A stretch of DNA of 64,000 nt from NCBI GenBank assembly GCA_021713395.1, contig JAKJJT010000001.1:186001-250000 (forward strand), written 5' to 3'. Every line of letters starts with the position of its first letter. The stretch's first letter is position 1. The notes below the pieces were generated by a model. The model made no database searches and was not told the origin of the DNA. It saw nothing but the letters and a program-made list of their open reading frames with translations. The position numbers were made by a program, and so were the translations under genes. Origin of the DNA: Thiotrichales bacterium 19S9-11 (GTDB lineage: Bacteria; Pseudomonadota; Gammaproteobacteria; Francisellales; Francisellaceae). Below are positions 14,914 through 26,262 of this stretch, piece by piece.

Positions 14914-16251
14914 ATGAGCAGGAAGTTTTTTGGAACCGATGGTATTAGAGGTTATGTTGGTCGTTATCCGATTACACCTGATATTGCATTAAAGTTAGGC
15001 TGGGCTTGTGGTGAAGTTTTATGTCAAAATAAAGAAAAAGCCAAAGTCATTATCGGTAAAGATACCAGGCGTTCTTGTTATTTATTAGAGTCAGCATTAT
15101 CCGCAGGATTAACCTCAGCAGGTGTTGATGTTTATTTGTTAGGCCCAATGCCAACGCCTGCAGTTGCCTATCTTACGCGTACCTTTCATGCCTCAGCTGG
15201 TATTGTTATTAGTGCATCGCATAACCCGCATTGTGATAATGGCATTAAATTTTTCTCAAAAGATGGTTATAAACTAGATGATCAAGTCGAGTTACAAATT
15301 GAGTCTTACTTAGAAGCAGAACTACAGGTAACAGAGCCTAATCTAATCGGTTCTATTTATCGAATTGATGATGCGCCTGGGCGTTATATTGAATTTACTA
15401 AAGCATCCATTCCGAATTCAATTTTACTTAAGGGCCTAAAAATTGTATTAGATTGTGCTAATGGTGCAGCTTATCATATTGCACCAGCTGTTTTTAAAGA
15501 GCTAGGTGCAGATGTTATTACGATTGCAGATCACCCGGATGGTTTAAATATTAATGATCAGTGTGGTGCAGTCTATCCACAACGAATGAAAGAAGTTGTT
15601 TTAGCATCTAAGGCTGATATTGGAATTGCATTAGATGGTGATGCTGATCGCTTGATCTTATGTGATCATACAGGTGAAATAGTTGATGGTGATGATATTT
15701 TATATATTTTAGCAAAATGTTTAAAAGCACATCAGAAGTTATCAGGTGGCGTTGTTGGTACATTAATGAGCAACTTTGCTTTAGAAAAGGCACTTCAAAA
15801 GTTAGATATTCCATTTGAGCGAGCTAACGTGGGAGACCGCTACGTTATTGAAAAATTAAAAGAAAATAATTGGAACTTAGGCGGTGAGACATCAGGGCAT
15901 ATTATTTATTTAGATGCAAATACCACGGGGGATGCAATTGTTGCGGCATTACAAATTTTACAAGTTATTGTGACAGAAAGAAAAACTTTAAAACAGCTAC
16001 TAGAAGACTTTCATAAAATGCCACAATGCATGATTAATGTGCCATTGAATCAAGCGCTTCAAGATAAGGCTTGGGATGTTATTAATACTGAAGTAGAAAA
16101 AGTAGAAAAAATACTTAATAATCAAGGTCGAGTTGTGCTTCGAGCATCTGGTACTGAGCCACTACTTCGAGTGATGGTTGAAGCAGTAGATAAAGAACAA
16201 GCAAAAGCACATGCAAAACACTTAAGTGATGTGGTTGGTTCATTTGTTTAA
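14914..16251 (+). CDS. glmM: Phosphoglucosamine mutase
   Basis: A 445-residue enzyme interconverting glucosamine 6- and 1-phosphate for UDP-GlcNAc, hence peptidoglycan and lipopolysaccharide precursors. FFGTDGIRG opens it, the phosphoserine loop is ISASHNPHCDNGIKFF (Ser near residue 100), the metal loop is DGDADR, the sugar loop GGETSGH and the phosphate-binding loop RASGTEPLLRVM. I choose the second ATG (MSRKFF): AGGAG is eight bases from it but only two from the ATG at 14908, and E. coli starts MSNRKYFG. tpiA and secG follow closely, a conserved order. Confidence 0.97.
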   Translation: MSRKFFGTDGIRGYVGRYPITPDIALKLGWACGEVLCQNKEKAKVIIGKDTRRSCYLLESALSAGLTSAGVDVYLLGPMPTPAVAYLTRTFHASAGIVISASHNPHCDNGIKFFSKDGYKLDDQVELQIESYLEAELQVTEPNLIGSIYRIDDAPGRYIEFTKASIPNSILLKGLKIVLDCANGAAYHIAPAVFKELGADVITIADHPDGLNINDQCGAVYPQRMKEVVLASKADIGIALDGDADRLILCDHTGEIVDGDDILYILAKCLKAHQKLSGGVVGTLMSNFALEKALQKLDIPFERANVGDRYVIEKLKENNWNLGGETSGHIIYLDANTTGDAIVAALQILQVIVTERKTLKQLLEDFHKMPQCMINVPLNQALQDKAWDVINTEVEKVEKILNNQGRVVLRASGTEPLLRVMVEAVDKEQAKAHAKHLSDVVGSFV

Positions 16252-16286
16252 AGTAAATTTTATGAGTATATCGGAGAGATTATAAT

Positions 16287-17033
16287 ATGCGTAAGCCATT
16301 AGTTATGGGTAATTGGAAATCATTTGGCTCATTAGCTTTTTCAAAGAACTTATGTGAGTCTTTAAGCCAAGTTCAAACAGATAAAGTTGAGGTTGTTTTA
16401 TTTATTCCTTATCCTTTTTTAAACTATACATTGCCTTTAGTTTTGGCTAAAGGTATTGCGCTTGGCGCTCAAAATGTTAGTGCTTATAATGAAGGTGCTT
16501 ATACAGGAGAAGTTTCAGCGTCAATGCTTTCTAATATTGGTTGTCAATATGTCTTAATTGGACACTCTGAACGTCGAAGTTTGTTTAATGAAGATGATGA
16601 TATGATTAGGCAGAAAGTAAAGTGCGCACTTGAAAGTAACCTATCGATTGTACTATGTGTTGGAGAAACAAAAAAAGAGCGCCTTAATCACGAACATGAA
16701 AGCGTTGTAGAAAAGCAAATTCTATCAGCTATTTCTAACTTAAATGATAAGGAATTAGAGAAAATCGTCATTGCTTATGAACCTGTTTGGGCAATTGGAA
16801 CAGGCTTAGCTGCCACTGAAAAAGATGTTGATTCGATGCATCGTTTTATTCGCTCAGTTATTGAAAAAATAAGCCAACCACTTGCCAAACAGTTAAGAAT
16901 CGTTTATGGTGGCAGCGTTAAGCCTAATAATGCATCTGGGCTATTTGGCCTTTTAGATGTTGATGGCGGATTAATTGGTGGTGCATCGTTAGATGCAAAT
17001 TCATTTGAAGAAATAATAAAAATGGCACAATAA
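16287..17033 (+). CDS. tpiA: Triosephosphate isomerase
   Basis: A 248-residue TIM barrel interconverting glyceraldehyde 3-phosphate and dihydroxyacetone phosphate in glycolysis. Catalytic residues are visible: Lys11 in GNWKSFG, His93 in IGHSERR and Glu165 in AYEPVWAIGTG. The phosphate-binding VYGGSVKPNN and GGLIGGASL segments are intact. A GGAGAG site lies before the ATG. It is two bases from secG and probably cotranscribed with glmM. Confidence 0.98.
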   Translation: MRKPLVMGNWKSFGSLAFSKNLCESLSQVQTDKVEVVLFIPYPFLNYTLPLVLAKGIALGAQNVSAYNEGAYTGEVSASMLSNIGCQYVLIGHSERRSLFNEDDDMIRQKVKCALESNLSIVLCVGETKKERLNHEHESVVEKQILSAISNLNDKELEKIVIAYEPVWAIGTGLAATEKDVDSMHRFIRSVIEKISQPLAKQLRIVYGGSVKPNNASGLFGLLDVDGGLIGGASLDANSFEEIIKMAQ

Positions 17034-17035
17034 TT

Positions 17036-17428
17036 ATGTTAGGAATTGTACTTGTTATACATATTGTTATTGCAGCAATGATTACTATTTTAGTATTGCT
17101 TCAGCATGGCAAAGGTGCAGATATGGGCGCATCTTTTGGTAGTGGTAGTTCTCAGACGATTTTTGGTTCAAGGGGAGCAGCGCCCTTTATGATGAAGTTA
17201 ACGGCATTTTTTGCAGCCTTATTTTTTATCTCAGCTTTAATGCTTGGTCACTTAAGTGCAACGGTTAGTCATGATGACTTGATTTTGCCAGTTACACAAA
17301 GTAAGACGCAACCAAGTGAGGCAAAAACAAAGAAAGATGTAAATAGTTTGCTTAATAGTAAAGGCTCAAGTGATAGCGATTTGATTCATCAAATCCAACA
17401 GCAATCAACCGCTTCAGAAGCTAATTAG
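17036..17428 (+). CDS. secG: Preprotein translocase subunit SecG
   Basis: A 130-residue inner membrane protein of the SecYEG channel. Two transmembrane segments (about 3-22 and 54-74) are joined by the conserved loop LLQHGKGADMGASFGSGSSQTIFGSRGAAPF. The polar C-terminal tail is variable, as usual. The tRNA-Leu(GAG) gene follows 10 bases after the stop, the same arrangement as E. coli secG-leuU. Confidence 0.95.
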   Translation: MLGIVLVIHIVIAAMITILVLLQHGKGADMGASFGSGSSQTIFGSRGAAPFMMKLTAFFAALFFISALMLGHLSATVSHDDLILPVTQSKTQPSEAKTKKDVNSLLNSKGSSDSDLIHQIQQQSTASEAN

Positions 17429-17438
17429 AAAGTAATTT

Positions 17439-17525
17439 GCCGAAGTGGTGGAATTGGTAGACACGCTATCTTGAGGGGGTAGTAAGCGTATGCTTGTGCG
17501 GGTTCAAATCCCGCCTTCGGCACCA
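17439..17525 (+). tRNA. tRNA-Leu (anticodon GAG)
   Basis: An 87-nt cloverleaf with acceptor stem GCCGAAG/CTTCGGC, a long variable arm (type II), GGTTCAAATCC T loop and encoded CCA. The anticodon loop TTGAGGG gives GAG at 17473-17475. It lies between secG and nuoA, as leuU lies after secG in E. coli. Confidence 0.97.
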
Positions 17526-17584
17526 TTTGATTAAGGATAATCAATTAAGCCAAAAGTTTGGCTGGAATTTTAACTTCATCGCTA

Positions 17585-17590
17585 TATAAT
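17585..17590 (+). promoter_or_regulatory. Possible -10 hexamer of the nuo operon
   Basis: A perfect TATAAT lies 50 bases before the nuoA start. No good -35 is found at 16-18 bases spacing, so the call is tentative; read-through from the tRNA is an alternative. Confidence 0.35.
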
Positions 17591-17639
17591 GTCTCTGACG
17601 TCTAAGCGGTTGAGGTTATTAGATATAAGGAATAGCCTA

Positions 17640-18011
17640 ATGTTATATGAAAATTATTTACCAATATTGGTATTTTTAGTCCTTTCATGTTTAATTGGGG
17701 TTGGCGCTGCAGTTGCTGGTAAATTAGTATCAAAGTTTGTTGGTGCTTATAAACCAGACGATGAAAAGAACTCTCCATTTGAATGTGGATTTCCAGAGTT
17801 TGAAGATGCACGGATGAAGTTTGATGTGCGCTATTATCTAGTTGCTATTTTATTTTTAATCTTTGATCTTGAAATTGCCTTTTTATTTCCATGGTCAGCA
17901 GTTTTATCTGATCTTTCTCTAATTGCATTTTTATCGATGATGGTTTTTTTGTTAGTTCTTTTAATTGGATTTGTTTATGAGTGGAAAAAAGGAGCACTAG
18001 AATGGGAGTAA
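17640..18011 (+). CDS. nuoA: NADH-quinone oxidoreductase subunit A
   Basis: A 123-residue membrane subunit of complex I with three transmembrane helices. The loop with [24 protein letters not shown] and the conserved acidic [14 protein letters not shown] identify it. I start at the ATG at 17640 (MLYENYLP), preceded by ATAAGG; the ATG at 17589 overlaps the TATAAT and gives an extension foreign to the family. The end overlaps nuoB by ten bases. It is the first of fourteen nuo genes in the standard order. Confidence 0.95.
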   Translation: MLYENYLPILVFLVLSCLIGVGAAVAGKLVSKFVGAYKPDDEKNSPFECGFPEFEDARMKFDVRYYLVAILFLIFDLEIAFLFPWSAVLSDLSLIAFLSMMVFLLVLLIGFVYEWKKGALEWE

Positions 18012-18484
18012 ACGAAAAGCTTGCTTCTCGTGGGTTTTTAACCACAAGTGCTGATGAATTAATTAACTGGGTTAGAACTGGCTCTTTATGGCCAATGACT
18101 TTTGGTTTAGCCTGTTGTGCAGTTGAAATGATGCAGGCAGGTGCTTCAAGATATGATTTAGACCGTTTTGGCGTTGTATTTAGACCTTCACCAAGGCAAT
18201 CTGATGTGATGATTGTTGCAGGGACACTATGCAATAAAATGGCACCAGCATTACGTAAAGTCTATGATCAAATGCCAAATCCTAAATGGGTTATTTCGAT
18301 GGGTTCGTGTGCTAATGGTGGTGGTTATTACCATTATTCATACTCTGTTGTTAGAGGTTGTGATCGTATTGTGCCGGTTGATATTTATATACCAGGATGC
18401 CCGCCAACAGCAGAAGCCCTGTTATATGGCATTATTCAATTACAAAATAAAGTTAAAAGAACCAATACCATTGCACGTGGTTAA
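18002..18484 (+). CDS. nuoB: NADH-quinone oxidoreductase subunit B
   Basis: A 160-residue peripheral-arm subunit carrying the terminal iron-sulfur cluster N2, next to the quinone site. The cluster ligands are in [10 protein letters not shown] (two adjacent Cys), [15 protein letters not shown] and [13 protein letters not shown]. The start at 18002 (MGVNEKLA) has AAAGGAGC upstream and lies inside the end of nuoA, which suggests translational coupling; an earlier start would add residues absent from the family. Confidence 0.97.
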   Translation: MGVNEKLASRGFLTTSADELINWVRTGSLWPMTFGLACCAVEMMQAGASRYDLDRFGVVFRPSPRQSDVMIVAGTLCNKMAPALRKVYDQMPNPKWVISMGSCANGGGYYHYSYSVVRGCDRIVPVDIYIPGCPPTAEALLYGIIQLQNKVKRTNTIARG

Positions 18485-18500
18485 TGGGAGTAATCAATAA

Positions 18501-19217
18501 ATGGATGGATCAAAAGAAAGCCAGCATTTAAGTACTTTGTTAGACTCACTTAAAGCTAAACACAAAGCGCTAATTAAAGATAGCGTGGTTAATTATAATG
18601 AGCTGACATTAATTACAACTAAGGATCATGTCATTGGACTTTTAAGTGTGCTTAAAAATGAGTATGCTTTTGAAGTTTTAATTGATATTAGTGGCATTGA
18701 CTATTTGGCTTATGGTTATGACCAATGGCAAACAGAAGCATCATCGGTTGGTTTTTCACGAGGTGTTGATCAAAAAGCAAACTTTTTAGTTAAAGAGCAA
18801 AGTAACCACCCATTAAGATTTGCGGTTTCATATCATTTATTATCAGTTAGTCGTAACCAGCGTCTTCGAGTAAAGGTCTACTTAGAAGAGGATAGTTTAA
18901 TGCTATCAAGCTGTGTTGATCTCTGGCCAGCTGCCAATTGGCATGAACGTGAAGTCTTTGATTTATTTGGTATTATATTTGAAAATCATCCAGATTTAAG
19001 GCGAATTTTAACAGACTACGGGTTTATTGGGTATCCATTTAGAAAGGATTTTCCACTAACAGGCCATGTTGAAATGCGTTATGACCAGAATTTAAAACGT
19101 GTTGTTTATGAGCCAGTTGAAATTGAAGAAAGAGTTTTAGTGCCGCGAGTGATTCGTCATGATAATCGTTATGACAAAGAAGCTAACTTAAATGCTGAAG
19201 CAGAAAGAGAGAATTAA
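18501..19217 (+). CDS. nuoC: NADH-quinone oxidoreductase subunit C
   Basis: A 238-residue subunit of the peripheral arm (30-kDa family), not fused to NuoD as it is in E. coli. The signature is [26 protein letters not shown] followed by [23 protein letters not shown] site precedes the ATG. The N-terminal 25 residues and a low-complexity acidic tail are variable. It acts as scaffold between NuoB, NuoD and NuoI. Confidence 0.95.
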   Translation: MDGSKESQHLSTLLDSLKAKHKALIKDSVVNYNELTLITTKDHVIGLLSVLKNEYAFEVLIDISGIDYLAYGYDQWQTEASSVGFSRGVDQKANFLVKEQSNHPLRFAVSYHLLSVSRNQRLRVKVYLEEDSLMLSSCVDLWPAANWHEREVFDLFGIIFENHPDLRRILTDYGFIGYPFRKDFPLTGHVEMRYDQNLKRVVYEPVEIEERVLVPRVIRHDNRYDKEANLNAEAEREN

Positions 19218-19219
19218 AA

Positions 19220-20476
19220 ATGGCAGCAGAATTTAAAAACTATACAATGAATTTTGGGCCTCAGCATCCAGCTGCTCACGGGGTATTAAGATTGGTTTTA
19301 GAGCTAGATGGTGAGGTTGTTGTTCGGGCTGATCCACACATTGGTTTATTGCATCGAGGCACTGAAAAGCTTGCAGAGTCAAAACCGTTTAATCAAAGTA
19401 TTGGTTATATGGATCGCTTAGACTATGTTTCTATGATGTGTAATGAGCATGCTTATGTGATGGCGATTGAGAAGCTCTTAGGCGTTGAGGTACCTATAAG
19501 AGCACAATATATTCGAGTGCTATTTAGTGAGATTACGCGTATTTTAAACCACTTGATGTGGACAGGCGCTAATGGTCTTGACTTAGGTGCAATGACAGCT
19601 TTTCTTTATACCTTTAGAGAGCGTGAAGATTTAATGGACTGCTATGAAGCAGTCTCTGGTGCTAGAATGCATGCGACTTATTTTAGACCAGGTGGTGTTT
19701 ATCGCGATCTTCCAGATCAAATGCCACAGTATCAACCGTCACATTTTCGTTCAAAAAAACAAGCTGATAAATTAAATAAAAATAGAGATGGTTCACTATT
19801 AGATTTTATTTGGGATTTTACTGAGCGTTTTCCTAAATGTGTTGATGAGTATGAAAGTTTATTAACAGATAATCGAATCTGGAAACAACGTACCGTTGGT
19901 ATTGGCGTTGTATCACCTGAAAGAGCACTTGCTCTAGGTTTTTCAGGGCCAATGCTAAGAGGTAGTGGGGTTCAGTGGGACTTAAGAAAAGTAAGTCCAT
20001 ATGAAGTCTATGAGCATTTAGATTTTGAAGTGCCAATTGGCAAAGAAGGTGATTGTTATGATCGCTATTTAGTGCGTATTGCTGAGATGCGTCAAAGTAA
20101 TCATATTATTAGACAATGCGTTCAATGGCTAAGAGATAATCCAGGCAGTGTTATTTTAAATGACCATAAGGTAGCGCCACCAAATCGTCAAACAATGAAA
20201 CATGATATGGAGTCATTGATTCATCATTTTAAATTGTTTAGTGAGGGTTATTGTGTGCCGGAAGGTGAAGTATATCAAGCAGTAGAGCATCCAAAAGGTG
20301 AGTTTGGTATTTACTTAATATCTGATGGTGCGAATAAGCCTTATCGTGTGAAAATCAGAGCGCCTGGTTTTGCACATTTAAGTAGCATGAATGAGATGAT
20401 TAGTGGTCATATGCTAGCAGATGTGCCGGCTATTATTGCAACCCAAGATATTGTTTTTGGCGATGTCGATCGTTAA
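19220..20476 (+). CDS. nuoD: NADH-quinone oxidoreductase subunit D
   Basis: A 418-residue 49-kDa subunit that forms the quinone-binding cavity with Nuo[15 protein letters not shown] with the quinone-binding His region, [28 protein letters not shown] and the C-terminal end in DIVFGDVDR are typical. Length and both ends match the family. It starts two bases after nuoC. Confidence 0.97.
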   Translation: MAAEFKNYTMNFGPQHPAAHGVLRLVLELDGEVVVRADPHIGLLHRGTEKLAESKPFNQSIGYMDRLDYVSMMCNEHAYVMAIEKLLGVEVPIRAQYIRVLFSEITRILNHLMWTGANGLDLGAMTAFLYTFREREDLMDCYEAVSGARMHATYFRPGGVYRDLPDQMPQYQPSHFRSKKQADKLNKNRDGSLLDFIWDFTERFPKCVDEYESLLTDNRIWKQRTVGIGVVSPERALALGFSGPMLRGSGVQWDLRKVSPYEVYEHLDFEVPIGKEGDCYDRYLVRIAEMRQSNHIIRQCVQWLRDNPGSVILNDHKVAPPNRQTMKHDMESLIHHFKLFSEGYCVPEGEVYQAVEHPKGEFGIYLISDGANKPYRVKIRAPGFAHLSSMNEMISGHMLADVPAIIATQDIVFGDVDR

Positions 20477-20486
20477 AGGTTAGGTT

Positions 20487-20990
20487 ATGACAGATTATAC
20501 ATTTGAATATAAGCATATTTTTTCTGAAGAAATTGAAAGAAAGCTACATCATTGGGTAAAAAAATACCCTAAAGATCAGAAGCAGTCTGCTGTAATTCCT
20601 GGACTTCATATATTACAAGATCATTATGATGGTTATTTAACTGTTGAAATTATGGATCAGTTGGCAGCGTATTTAGAAATGCCAAATATTGCAGTTTATG
20701 AAGTTGCAAGTTTTTATAGCATGTATGACTTAAAAAAAGTTGCTCGTCACAAGCTAAATGTGTGCACGAATATTTCATGTCTTTTAAATGGTTCAGGTGA
20801 TATTGTTAAGCACATTGAAAGTCGCTTAGGCATTAAGTTAGGTGAAACAACAGAAGATGGCAGAATTACCTTTCGTCAAGTTGAGTGTCAAGGTGCTTGT
20901 TGTGGTGCGCCGATGCTTGAGGTTGATAAAAAGTTCTATGAAAATTTAACGTTTGATAAAGTTGATCAAATTCTAGATTCATTGGAGTAA
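20487..20990 (+). CDS. nuoE: NADH-quinone oxidoreductase subunit E
   Basis: A 167-residue subunit (24-kDa family) with a thioredoxin-like [2Fe-2S] domain. The four ligands are in VCTNISCLLNG and VECQGACCGAPM. The N-terminal helical bundle (QSAVIPGLHILQDHYDGYLT) is normal. It belongs to the NADH dehydrogenase module with NuoF and NuoG. nuoF follows after three bases. Confidence 0.96.
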   Translation: MTDYTFEYKHIFSEEIERKLHHWVKKYPKDQKQSAVIPGLHILQDHYDGYLTVEIMDQLAAYLEMPNIAVYEVASFYSMYDLKKVARHKLNVCTNISCLLNGSGDIVKHIESRLGIKLGETTEDGRITFRQVECQGACCGAPMLEVDKKFYENLTFDKVDQILDSLE

Positions 20991-20993
20991 ATT

Positions 20994-22265
20994 ATGGCAA
21001 ATGAGGTGTGTTTTCGTACTTTAGATTGCGAGACTCCGTGGTCGTTTGAAGCTTACCGCTCAGTCGGTGGTTATACGATGTGGGAGAAGATATTAAAAGA
21101 AGAGATAAGCCCTGAAGAAATTATTGATCAGTTAAAAGCATCAAATTTAAGGGGTCGCGGTGGTGCTGGTTTTCCAACTGGCCTTAAGTGGAGCTTTATG
21201 CCACGAAAATTACCTGGACAAAAGTATGTTGTTTGTAACTCAGATGAGGGTGAGCCAGGGACATGTAAAGACCGTGAGATTATGCGCTTTAACCCGCATC
21301 AGTTAATTGAAGGAATGGCAATTGCAGGCTATGTTTTTGGCGCAACAGTTGGTTATAACTATATTCGTGGTGAGTTTTATGAACCAATTGAACGCTTTGA
21401 AAATGCCCTAGAAGAAGCCTATGCTCATGGGCTTTTAGGTCAAAATATTTTAAATTCTGGTTTTGATTTTGACTTATACACACACATTGGGGCAGGTGCT
21501 TATATTTGTGGTGAAGAAACAGCACTTTTAAATTCACTAGAGGGTAAAAAAGGCCAGCCTCGCTATAAGCCGCCATTTCCTGCAAATGTAGGTTTATATG
21601 GCAAGCCAACGAATATTAATAACACAGAAACCTTTGCATCTGTTCCGCCAATTTTACAACATGGTGGTCAATGGTTTAATGAGCTTGGTACAGGTACAAG
21701 TGGCGGCACTAAGTTATTTTGTGTCTCAGGACATGTCAATAAACCAGGTGTTTTTGAAGTAGGTCTTGGTACGCCTTTTAAAACACTATTACAACTAGCT
21801 GGTGGTGTTAGAGGTAGTCGTAAAATTAAAGCTGTTATTCCAGGTGGTAGCTCTTGTAAGATTTTAACAGGCGATGAAATGTTAAATCTTAATATGGATT
21901 ATGACTCAATTACACAAGCAGGTTCAATGCTAGGTTCAGGTGCTGTCATTGTCATGGATGAAACAACTTGTATGGTTAAAGCATTAACAAGAATTTCTGA
22001 ATTTTATTATGAAGAAAGTTGTGGTCAGTGCACACCTTGTCGTGAAGGGACAGGCTGGATGGCGCGCATGTTAGAGCGTATTTTACATGGTGAGGGCACC
22101 ATGGATGATTTAGATAATTTAGTACGTGTTGCTAATAATATTGAAGGTCATACCATTTGTGGTTTAGGTGATGCAGCGGCATGGCCTGTACAAAGCTACT
22201 TAGAAAAATTTCGTCATGAGTTTGAGTATTTTGTTACACACAAGCGTAGCATGGTTGCAGCGTAA
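20994..22265 (+). CDS. nuoF: NADH-quinone oxidoreductase subunit F (NADH/FMN binding)
   Basis: A 423-residue subunit where NADH reduces FMN. The FMN/NADH glycine-rich segments [17 protein letters not shown] and [19 protein letters not shown] are intact, and the [4Fe-4S] ligands are in [15 protein letters not shown] plus a later Cys in HTICGLGDA. The length matches the family. It lies between nuoE and nuoG in one transcription unit. Confidence 0.97.
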   Translation: MANEVCFRTLDCETPWSFEAYRSVGGYTMWEKILKEEISPEEIIDQLKASNLRGRGGAGFPTGLKWSFMPRKLPGQKYVVCNSDEGEPGTCKDREIMRFNPHQLIEGMAIAGYVFGATVGYNYIRGEFYEPIERFENALEEAYAHGLLGQNILNSGFDFDLYTHIGAGAYICGEETALLNSLEGKKGQPRYKPPFPANVGLYGKPTNINNTETFASVPPILQHGGQWFNELGTGTSGGTKLFCVSGHVNKPGVFEVGLGTPFKTLLQLAGGVRGSRKIKAVIPGGSSCKILTGDEMLNLNMDYDSITQAGSMLGSGAVIVMDETTCMVKALTRISEFYYEESCGQCTPCREGTGWMARMLERILHGEGTMDDLDNLVRVANNIEGHTICGLGDAAAWPVQSYLEKFRHEFEYFVTHKRSMVAA

Positions 22266-22289
22266 ATAAGTTTTAGAAGGTGAGTTAGC

Positions 22290-24719
22290 GTGGCAGAAAA
22301 AGAAGCACCAAAAGAAATTACACTTGAGATTAATGGAAAACCACTTAAAGCAAAGCAAGGCCAGATGGTTATTGAAGTGGCAGATGAAAATAATATCTAT
22401 ATTCCAAGGTTTTGTTATCACAAAAAGCTATCCGTTGCTGCTAATTGTCGCATGTGTTTGGTTGATATGGAAAATGCAAGAAAACCGTCACCTGCCTGTG
22501 CAACACCTGCAATGGATGGTATGAAAGTCTATACAAAAAACAAAAAGACGCTTGAATACCAAAAAACAATTATGGAGTTTTTATTAATCAATCACCCATT
22601 AGATTGCCCCATTTGTGATCAGGGTGGAGAGTGTGAGCTTCAAGATGTTGCTTTGGGTTATGGTAAAGATGCTTCCCGCTTTAGTGAAGGTAAGCGTGTT
22701 GTCAGTGATCCTGATTTAGGCTCGTTGATTGCAACTGATATGACGCGCTGTATTCAATGTACACGCTGTGTGCGTTTTGGCAAGGAAATTGCAGGTGTTG
22801 CAGAATTGGGTGCAACAGGCAGAGGTGAGCATATGAAAATAGGCACCTATGTTCAAAAAACGCTAAACTCAGAATTATCAGGTAATATGATCGATGTCTG
22901 CCCAGTTGGTGCTTTAACATCAAAACCATTTCAATATAAAGCACGAGCATGGGAATTAGTACAAAAGCCATCCATAGCACCTTTTGATAGTCTTGGCTCT
23001 CATCAGTATCTTCACTTAAGACGAGGTGAATTATTGCGCACGGTGCCAAAAGAATGTGAAAGCATTAATGAAACATGGCTATCGGATCGAGATCGCTTTG
23101 GTTATGAGGGTGTTAATCATTCAGATCGTATTAAAGAGCCAATGATTAAAAAGCGTGGTGAATGGGAAGTTGTTTCTTGGGAAGAGGCACTTGATTTTAC
23201 AAAAACGGCATTACAATTTGTTAAAGATAATCATTCAGCTGAGCAAATCGGTGCGATTGCACATCCATCATCAACGCTTGAGTCGCTTTATTTGTTACAG
23301 AAACTTGTACGTGCTTTAGGCTCAAATTCAATTGATACGCGCATTTTTCAAAGTGATGTTAAATCACCTATTAGTTATGGCCAGGGGCTTGATCTATCGC
23401 TTGAGGCAATTGAAGAGAGTGAGCATATTTTATTAATTGGATCTAATTTAAGAAAAGAGATTCCGCTTTTAAATCATCGAGTTAGAAAAGCTGCCCTTAA
23501 AGGGGCTAAAGTAAGCGCTATCTGTTCAAAAGCAAATCAATATAATTTTGACTTAAATGAAGTTGTTGTTGATGTAGATCAGTTATGTTACATGTTAGCT
23601 GCAGTTGTTAAGTCAAGCTTGAAGCTATCAAAACAGACGGTAAGTATTGACTCTAATCTTGGCGAGTTTTTAGCAGATATTAAGGTTAATGCAGAGTCTG
23701 ATCGAATTGCTAGAAGCCTAATACAATCAGAAAATATCGTTATATTATTAGGTCAAAGTGCAGTGATGCACCCACAGTATGCGATGTTATTACTACTAGC
23801 TGAAACACTAAAACAGATAACAAATGCCTCTTTTGGTGTTGTTGGTTTTGGTGCCAATGCCGTCGGTGCTGACTATGTTTGTGCATTACCCTATGTTAAT
23901 GAAAAAGGTGATTATTTAGAAAACGCAGGATTTAACATAGAAGAAATATTATCAGGGAAATCAAGCTTAAGTGCTTGTGTTTTATTGAATATTGAGCCAG
24001 AAGTCGATACATTAGCAGGTGCTATGGCAATTAAAACTTTAAAACAGATGGACTATGTTATTAACTTAAGTAGTTATCAAAGTGAGTCTATGCTGGCTTA
24101 TTCAGATGTGATTTTGCCAATTTCAAGTTATTGTGAAAGCGATGGTAGTTATATGAATATTGAAAGACATTTACAGTCATTTGAGGCTGTGAAAAGTCCA
24201 TTAGCGCTATCAAAGCCAGCTTGGAAAGTATTACGTGTTTTAGCTAACTTTTTAGATATCACAGGCTTTGAGTATCAAAGTGCTAATGAGATTCAAAATG
24301 AGATTCAAGCACGAAATCAAAATATAGCAGAGATTGATCAAAGCGTACATTTAGCAAAAGCAATAGACTTTAAGCTTCCACCTTTTAATGACGCATTTTC
24401 TCGTCTATTAAGTGTGTCCTTATATCATGTAGATGGAACGTTAAGAAGGGCGGGCGCATTACAGCAAACAGAAGAAGCACAAGCTGCAAGCTATGTTAAA
24501 GTTTCAGGCCATGTTGCTTATGAATATGGGTTTAATCCAGGTCAAAAAATTCGAGTAGTTCAAGGGCAGTCAGAAGCTATTTTGCCTGTGCTCATTGACC
24601 CAAATTTAGCAAATAACTCAATTGAAGTTCAAGCAGGTATTGAGAAGAGTCTCTCTTTATGGGATCATACAGCAGCAATTACTTTAGAGAAAATCGAAGT
24701 AGAAGAAAAGGTAGGTTAA
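22290..24719 (+). CDS. nuoG: NADH-quinone oxidoreductase subunit G
   Basis: An 809-residue subunit; GTG start preceded by AGAAGGTGAG. The N-terminal [2Fe-2S] ferredoxin domain has [18 protein letters not shown], then a His-Cys [4Fe-4S] motif in [14 protein letters not shown] and a second in [12 protein letters not shown] molybdopterin-oxidoreductase-like domain without cofactor fills the rest. The extra N7 cluster motif (CxxCxxxC) of E. coli NuoG is not seen at the start of that domain, where the text is [15 protein letters not shown]. The length is in the family range. Confidence 0.95.
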   Translation: MAEKEAPKEITLEINGKPLKAKQGQMVIEVADENNIYIPRFCYHKKLSVAANCRMCLVDMENARKPSPACATPAMDGMKVYTKNKKTLEYQKTIMEFLLINHPLDCPICDQGGECELQDVALGYGKDASRFSEGKRVVSDPDLGSLIATDMTRCIQCTRCVRFGKEIAGVAELGATGRGEHMKIGTYVQKTLNSELSGNMIDVCPVGALTSKPFQYKARAWELVQKPSIAPFDSLGSHQYLHLRRGELLRTVPKECESINETWLSDRDRFGYEGVNHSDRIKEPMIKKRGEWEVVSWEEALDFTKTALQFVKDNHSAEQIGAIAHPSSTLESLYLLQKLVRALGSNSIDTRIFQSDVKSPISYGQGLDLSLEAIEESEHILLIGSNLRKEIPLLNHRVRKAALKGAKVSAICSKANQYNFDLNEVVVDVDQLCYMLAAVVKSSLKLSKQTVSIDSNLGEFLADIKVNAESDRIARSLIQSENIVILLGQSAVMHPQYAMLLLLAETLKQITNASFGVVGFGANAVGADYVCALPYVNEKGDYLENAGFNIEEILSGKSSLSACVLLNIEPEVDTLAGAMAIKTLKQMDYVINLSSYQSESMLAYSDVILPISSYCESDGSYMNIERHLQSFEAVKSPLALSKPAWKVLRVLANFLDITGFEYQSANEIQNEIQARNQNIAEIDQSVHLAKAIDFKLPPFNDAFSRLLSVSLYHVDGTLRRAGALQQTEEAQAASYVKVSGHVAYEYGFNPGQKIRVVQGQSEAILPVLIDPNLANNSIEVQAGIEKSLSLWDHTAAITLEKIEVEEKVG

Positions 24720-24720
24720 G

Positions 24721-25740
24721 ATGACTGATATTGTGATAAATCTTATTTGGATTATCTTAAAAATTCTACTAATTGTTGTGCCATTATTATTGGCTGTTGC
24801 TTATTATACCTTTGCTGAAAGAAAAGTTATTGGCTATATGCAAGATCGTATTGGTCCAAACCGTGTTGGTGCATTTGGACTATTACAGCCGATAGTCGAT
24901 GGTATTAAGCTACTATTAAAAGAAGTTATTACGCCTTCACAATCAGCACGGTACTTATTTGTTGTAGCACCTGTTTTATCATTTACACCAGCTGTTGCTG
25001 CTTGGGCTGTAATTCCTTTTGGTAACAGCTTAGTACTCTCAAATGCCAATGCTGGCTTACTTTATTTATTTGCAATGGCATCTTTAAGTGTTTATGGCAT
25101 TATCATTGCAGGCTGGGCATCAAATTCAAAGTATGCCATGTTTGGCGCATTAAGGGCTGCAGCACAAGTTGTCTCTTATGAGCTTGCGATGGGTTTTGCC
25201 TTAGTTGGTGTTTTAATGGCTGCGGGGAGCTTAAATATTACAGAGATTGTAATGAAACAATCAGGGAGTATCTTTCATTGGTATTGGATTCCATTATTTC
25301 CATTATTTATTATTTATTTTATCTCAGGTGTTGCTGAAACAAATAGGGCGCCATTTGATGTAGTTGAAGGCGAAAGTGAGATTGTTGCAGGATGCCATGT
25401 TGAATATTCTGGCATGCGTTTTGCTTTATTTTTCTTAGCTGAATATGCCAGTATGATTTTAATTAGTATTTTAACGGCTTTACTATTTTTAGGTGGTTGG
25501 CTATCTCCATTTCAAGGTATACCTTATCTAGATAGCTTCTTAAGCTTTATCCCTGGTATGGTTTGGCTATTTATTAAAACAGCCTTTTTTATGCTGTTAT
25601 TCTTGTGGATTAGAGCGACATTTCCACGCTATCGTTATGATCAGTTAATGCGTTTAGGTTGGAAAGTATTTATACCATTAACACTGTTATGGGTCATTAT
25701 TGTTGCCTTTATGGTGTACTTCAAAGTGATCTGGTGGTAG
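24721..25740 (+). CDS. nuoH: NADH-quinone oxidoreductase subunit H
   Basis: A 339-residue membrane subunit with about eight helices that joins the quinone cavity to the proton pumps. [22 protein letters not shown] and the acidic loop [19 protein letters not shown] are the family signatures, and [15 protein letters not shown] lies near the end. It starts one base after the nuoG stop. Confidence 0.97.
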   Translation: MTDIVINLIWIILKILLIVVPLLLAVAYYTFAERKVIGYMQDRIGPNRVGAFGLLQPIVDGIKLLLKEVITPSQSARYLFVVAPVLSFTPAVAAWAVIPFGNSLVLSNANAGLLYLFAMASLSVYGIIIAGWASNSKYAMFGALRAAAQVVSYELAMGFALVGVLMAAGSLNITEIVMKQSGSIFHWYWIPLFPLFIIYFISGVAETNRAPFDVVEGESEIVAGCHVEYSGMRFALFFLAEYASMILISILTALLFLGGWLSPFQGIPYLDSFLSFIPGMVWLFIKTAFFMLLFLWIRATFPRYRYDQLMRLGWKVFIPLTLLWVIIVAFMVYFKVIWW

Positions 25741-25756
25741 GTGTTATTAGGAGTTT

Positions 25757-26251
25757 ATGGCTGTGAAAAGATTTAAAAATTATTTAAAAACTTTCTTCTT
25801 ATGGGAGTTATTAAAGGGTTTAACTGTGACAGGGCGTCACTTTTTTTCTCAAAAAGTAACCGTTCAATATCCGGATGAGAAAACACCGATATCACCAAGG
25901 TTTCGGGGTTTACATGCATTAAGGCGTTATCCAAATGGCGAAGAGCGTTGTATTGCTTGTAAACTATGTGAGGCAACTTGCCCTGCTTTAGCCATTACCA
26001 TTGAATCAGAGCCAAGAGATGATGGCTCAAGGCGCACAACAAAGTATGAAATTGACTTATTTAAATGTATTTATTGTGGTTTTTGTGAAGAGTCTTGTCC
26101 AGTTGACTCAATTGTTGAGACGTCATTATTAGAATATCATTTTGAAAATCGTGGTGAAAATATTATGACCAAAGAAAAGCTTTTAGCCATTGGTGATCAG
26201 TATGAAGATTTAATCGCAGCTGATCGTAACAGTGACAAAGCCTATAGGTAG
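25757..26251 (+). CDS. nuoI: NADH-quinone oxidoreductase subunit I
   Basis: A 164-residue ferredoxin-like subunit with two [4Fe-4S] clusters (N6a and N6b). The ligands are in [18 protein letters not shown] and [18 protein letters not shown]. The N-terminal amphipathic helix attaches it to the membrane. TAGGAG lies before the ATG. The length is usual. Confidence 0.97.
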   Translation: MAVKRFKNYLKTFFLWELLKGLTVTGRHFFSQKVTVQYPDEKTPISPRFRGLHALRRYPNGEERCIACKLCEATCPALAITIESEPRDDGSRRTTKYEIDLFKCIYCGFCEESCPVDSIVETSLLEYHFENRGENIMTKEKLLAIGDQYEDLIAADRNSDKAYR

Positions 26252-26262
26252 AGGATCATCAA

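Noticed and set aside
17589-17639. Upstream ATG for nuoA
   Set aside because: It overlaps a TATAAT hexamer, lacks a ribosome binding site and adds residues foreign to the family; the ATG at 17640 is the normal start.
21289-21609. Antisense reading frames over the nuo, glmM and infB genes
   Set aside because: They mirror strongly conserved genes on the other strand, have odd composition and lack ribosome binding sites.
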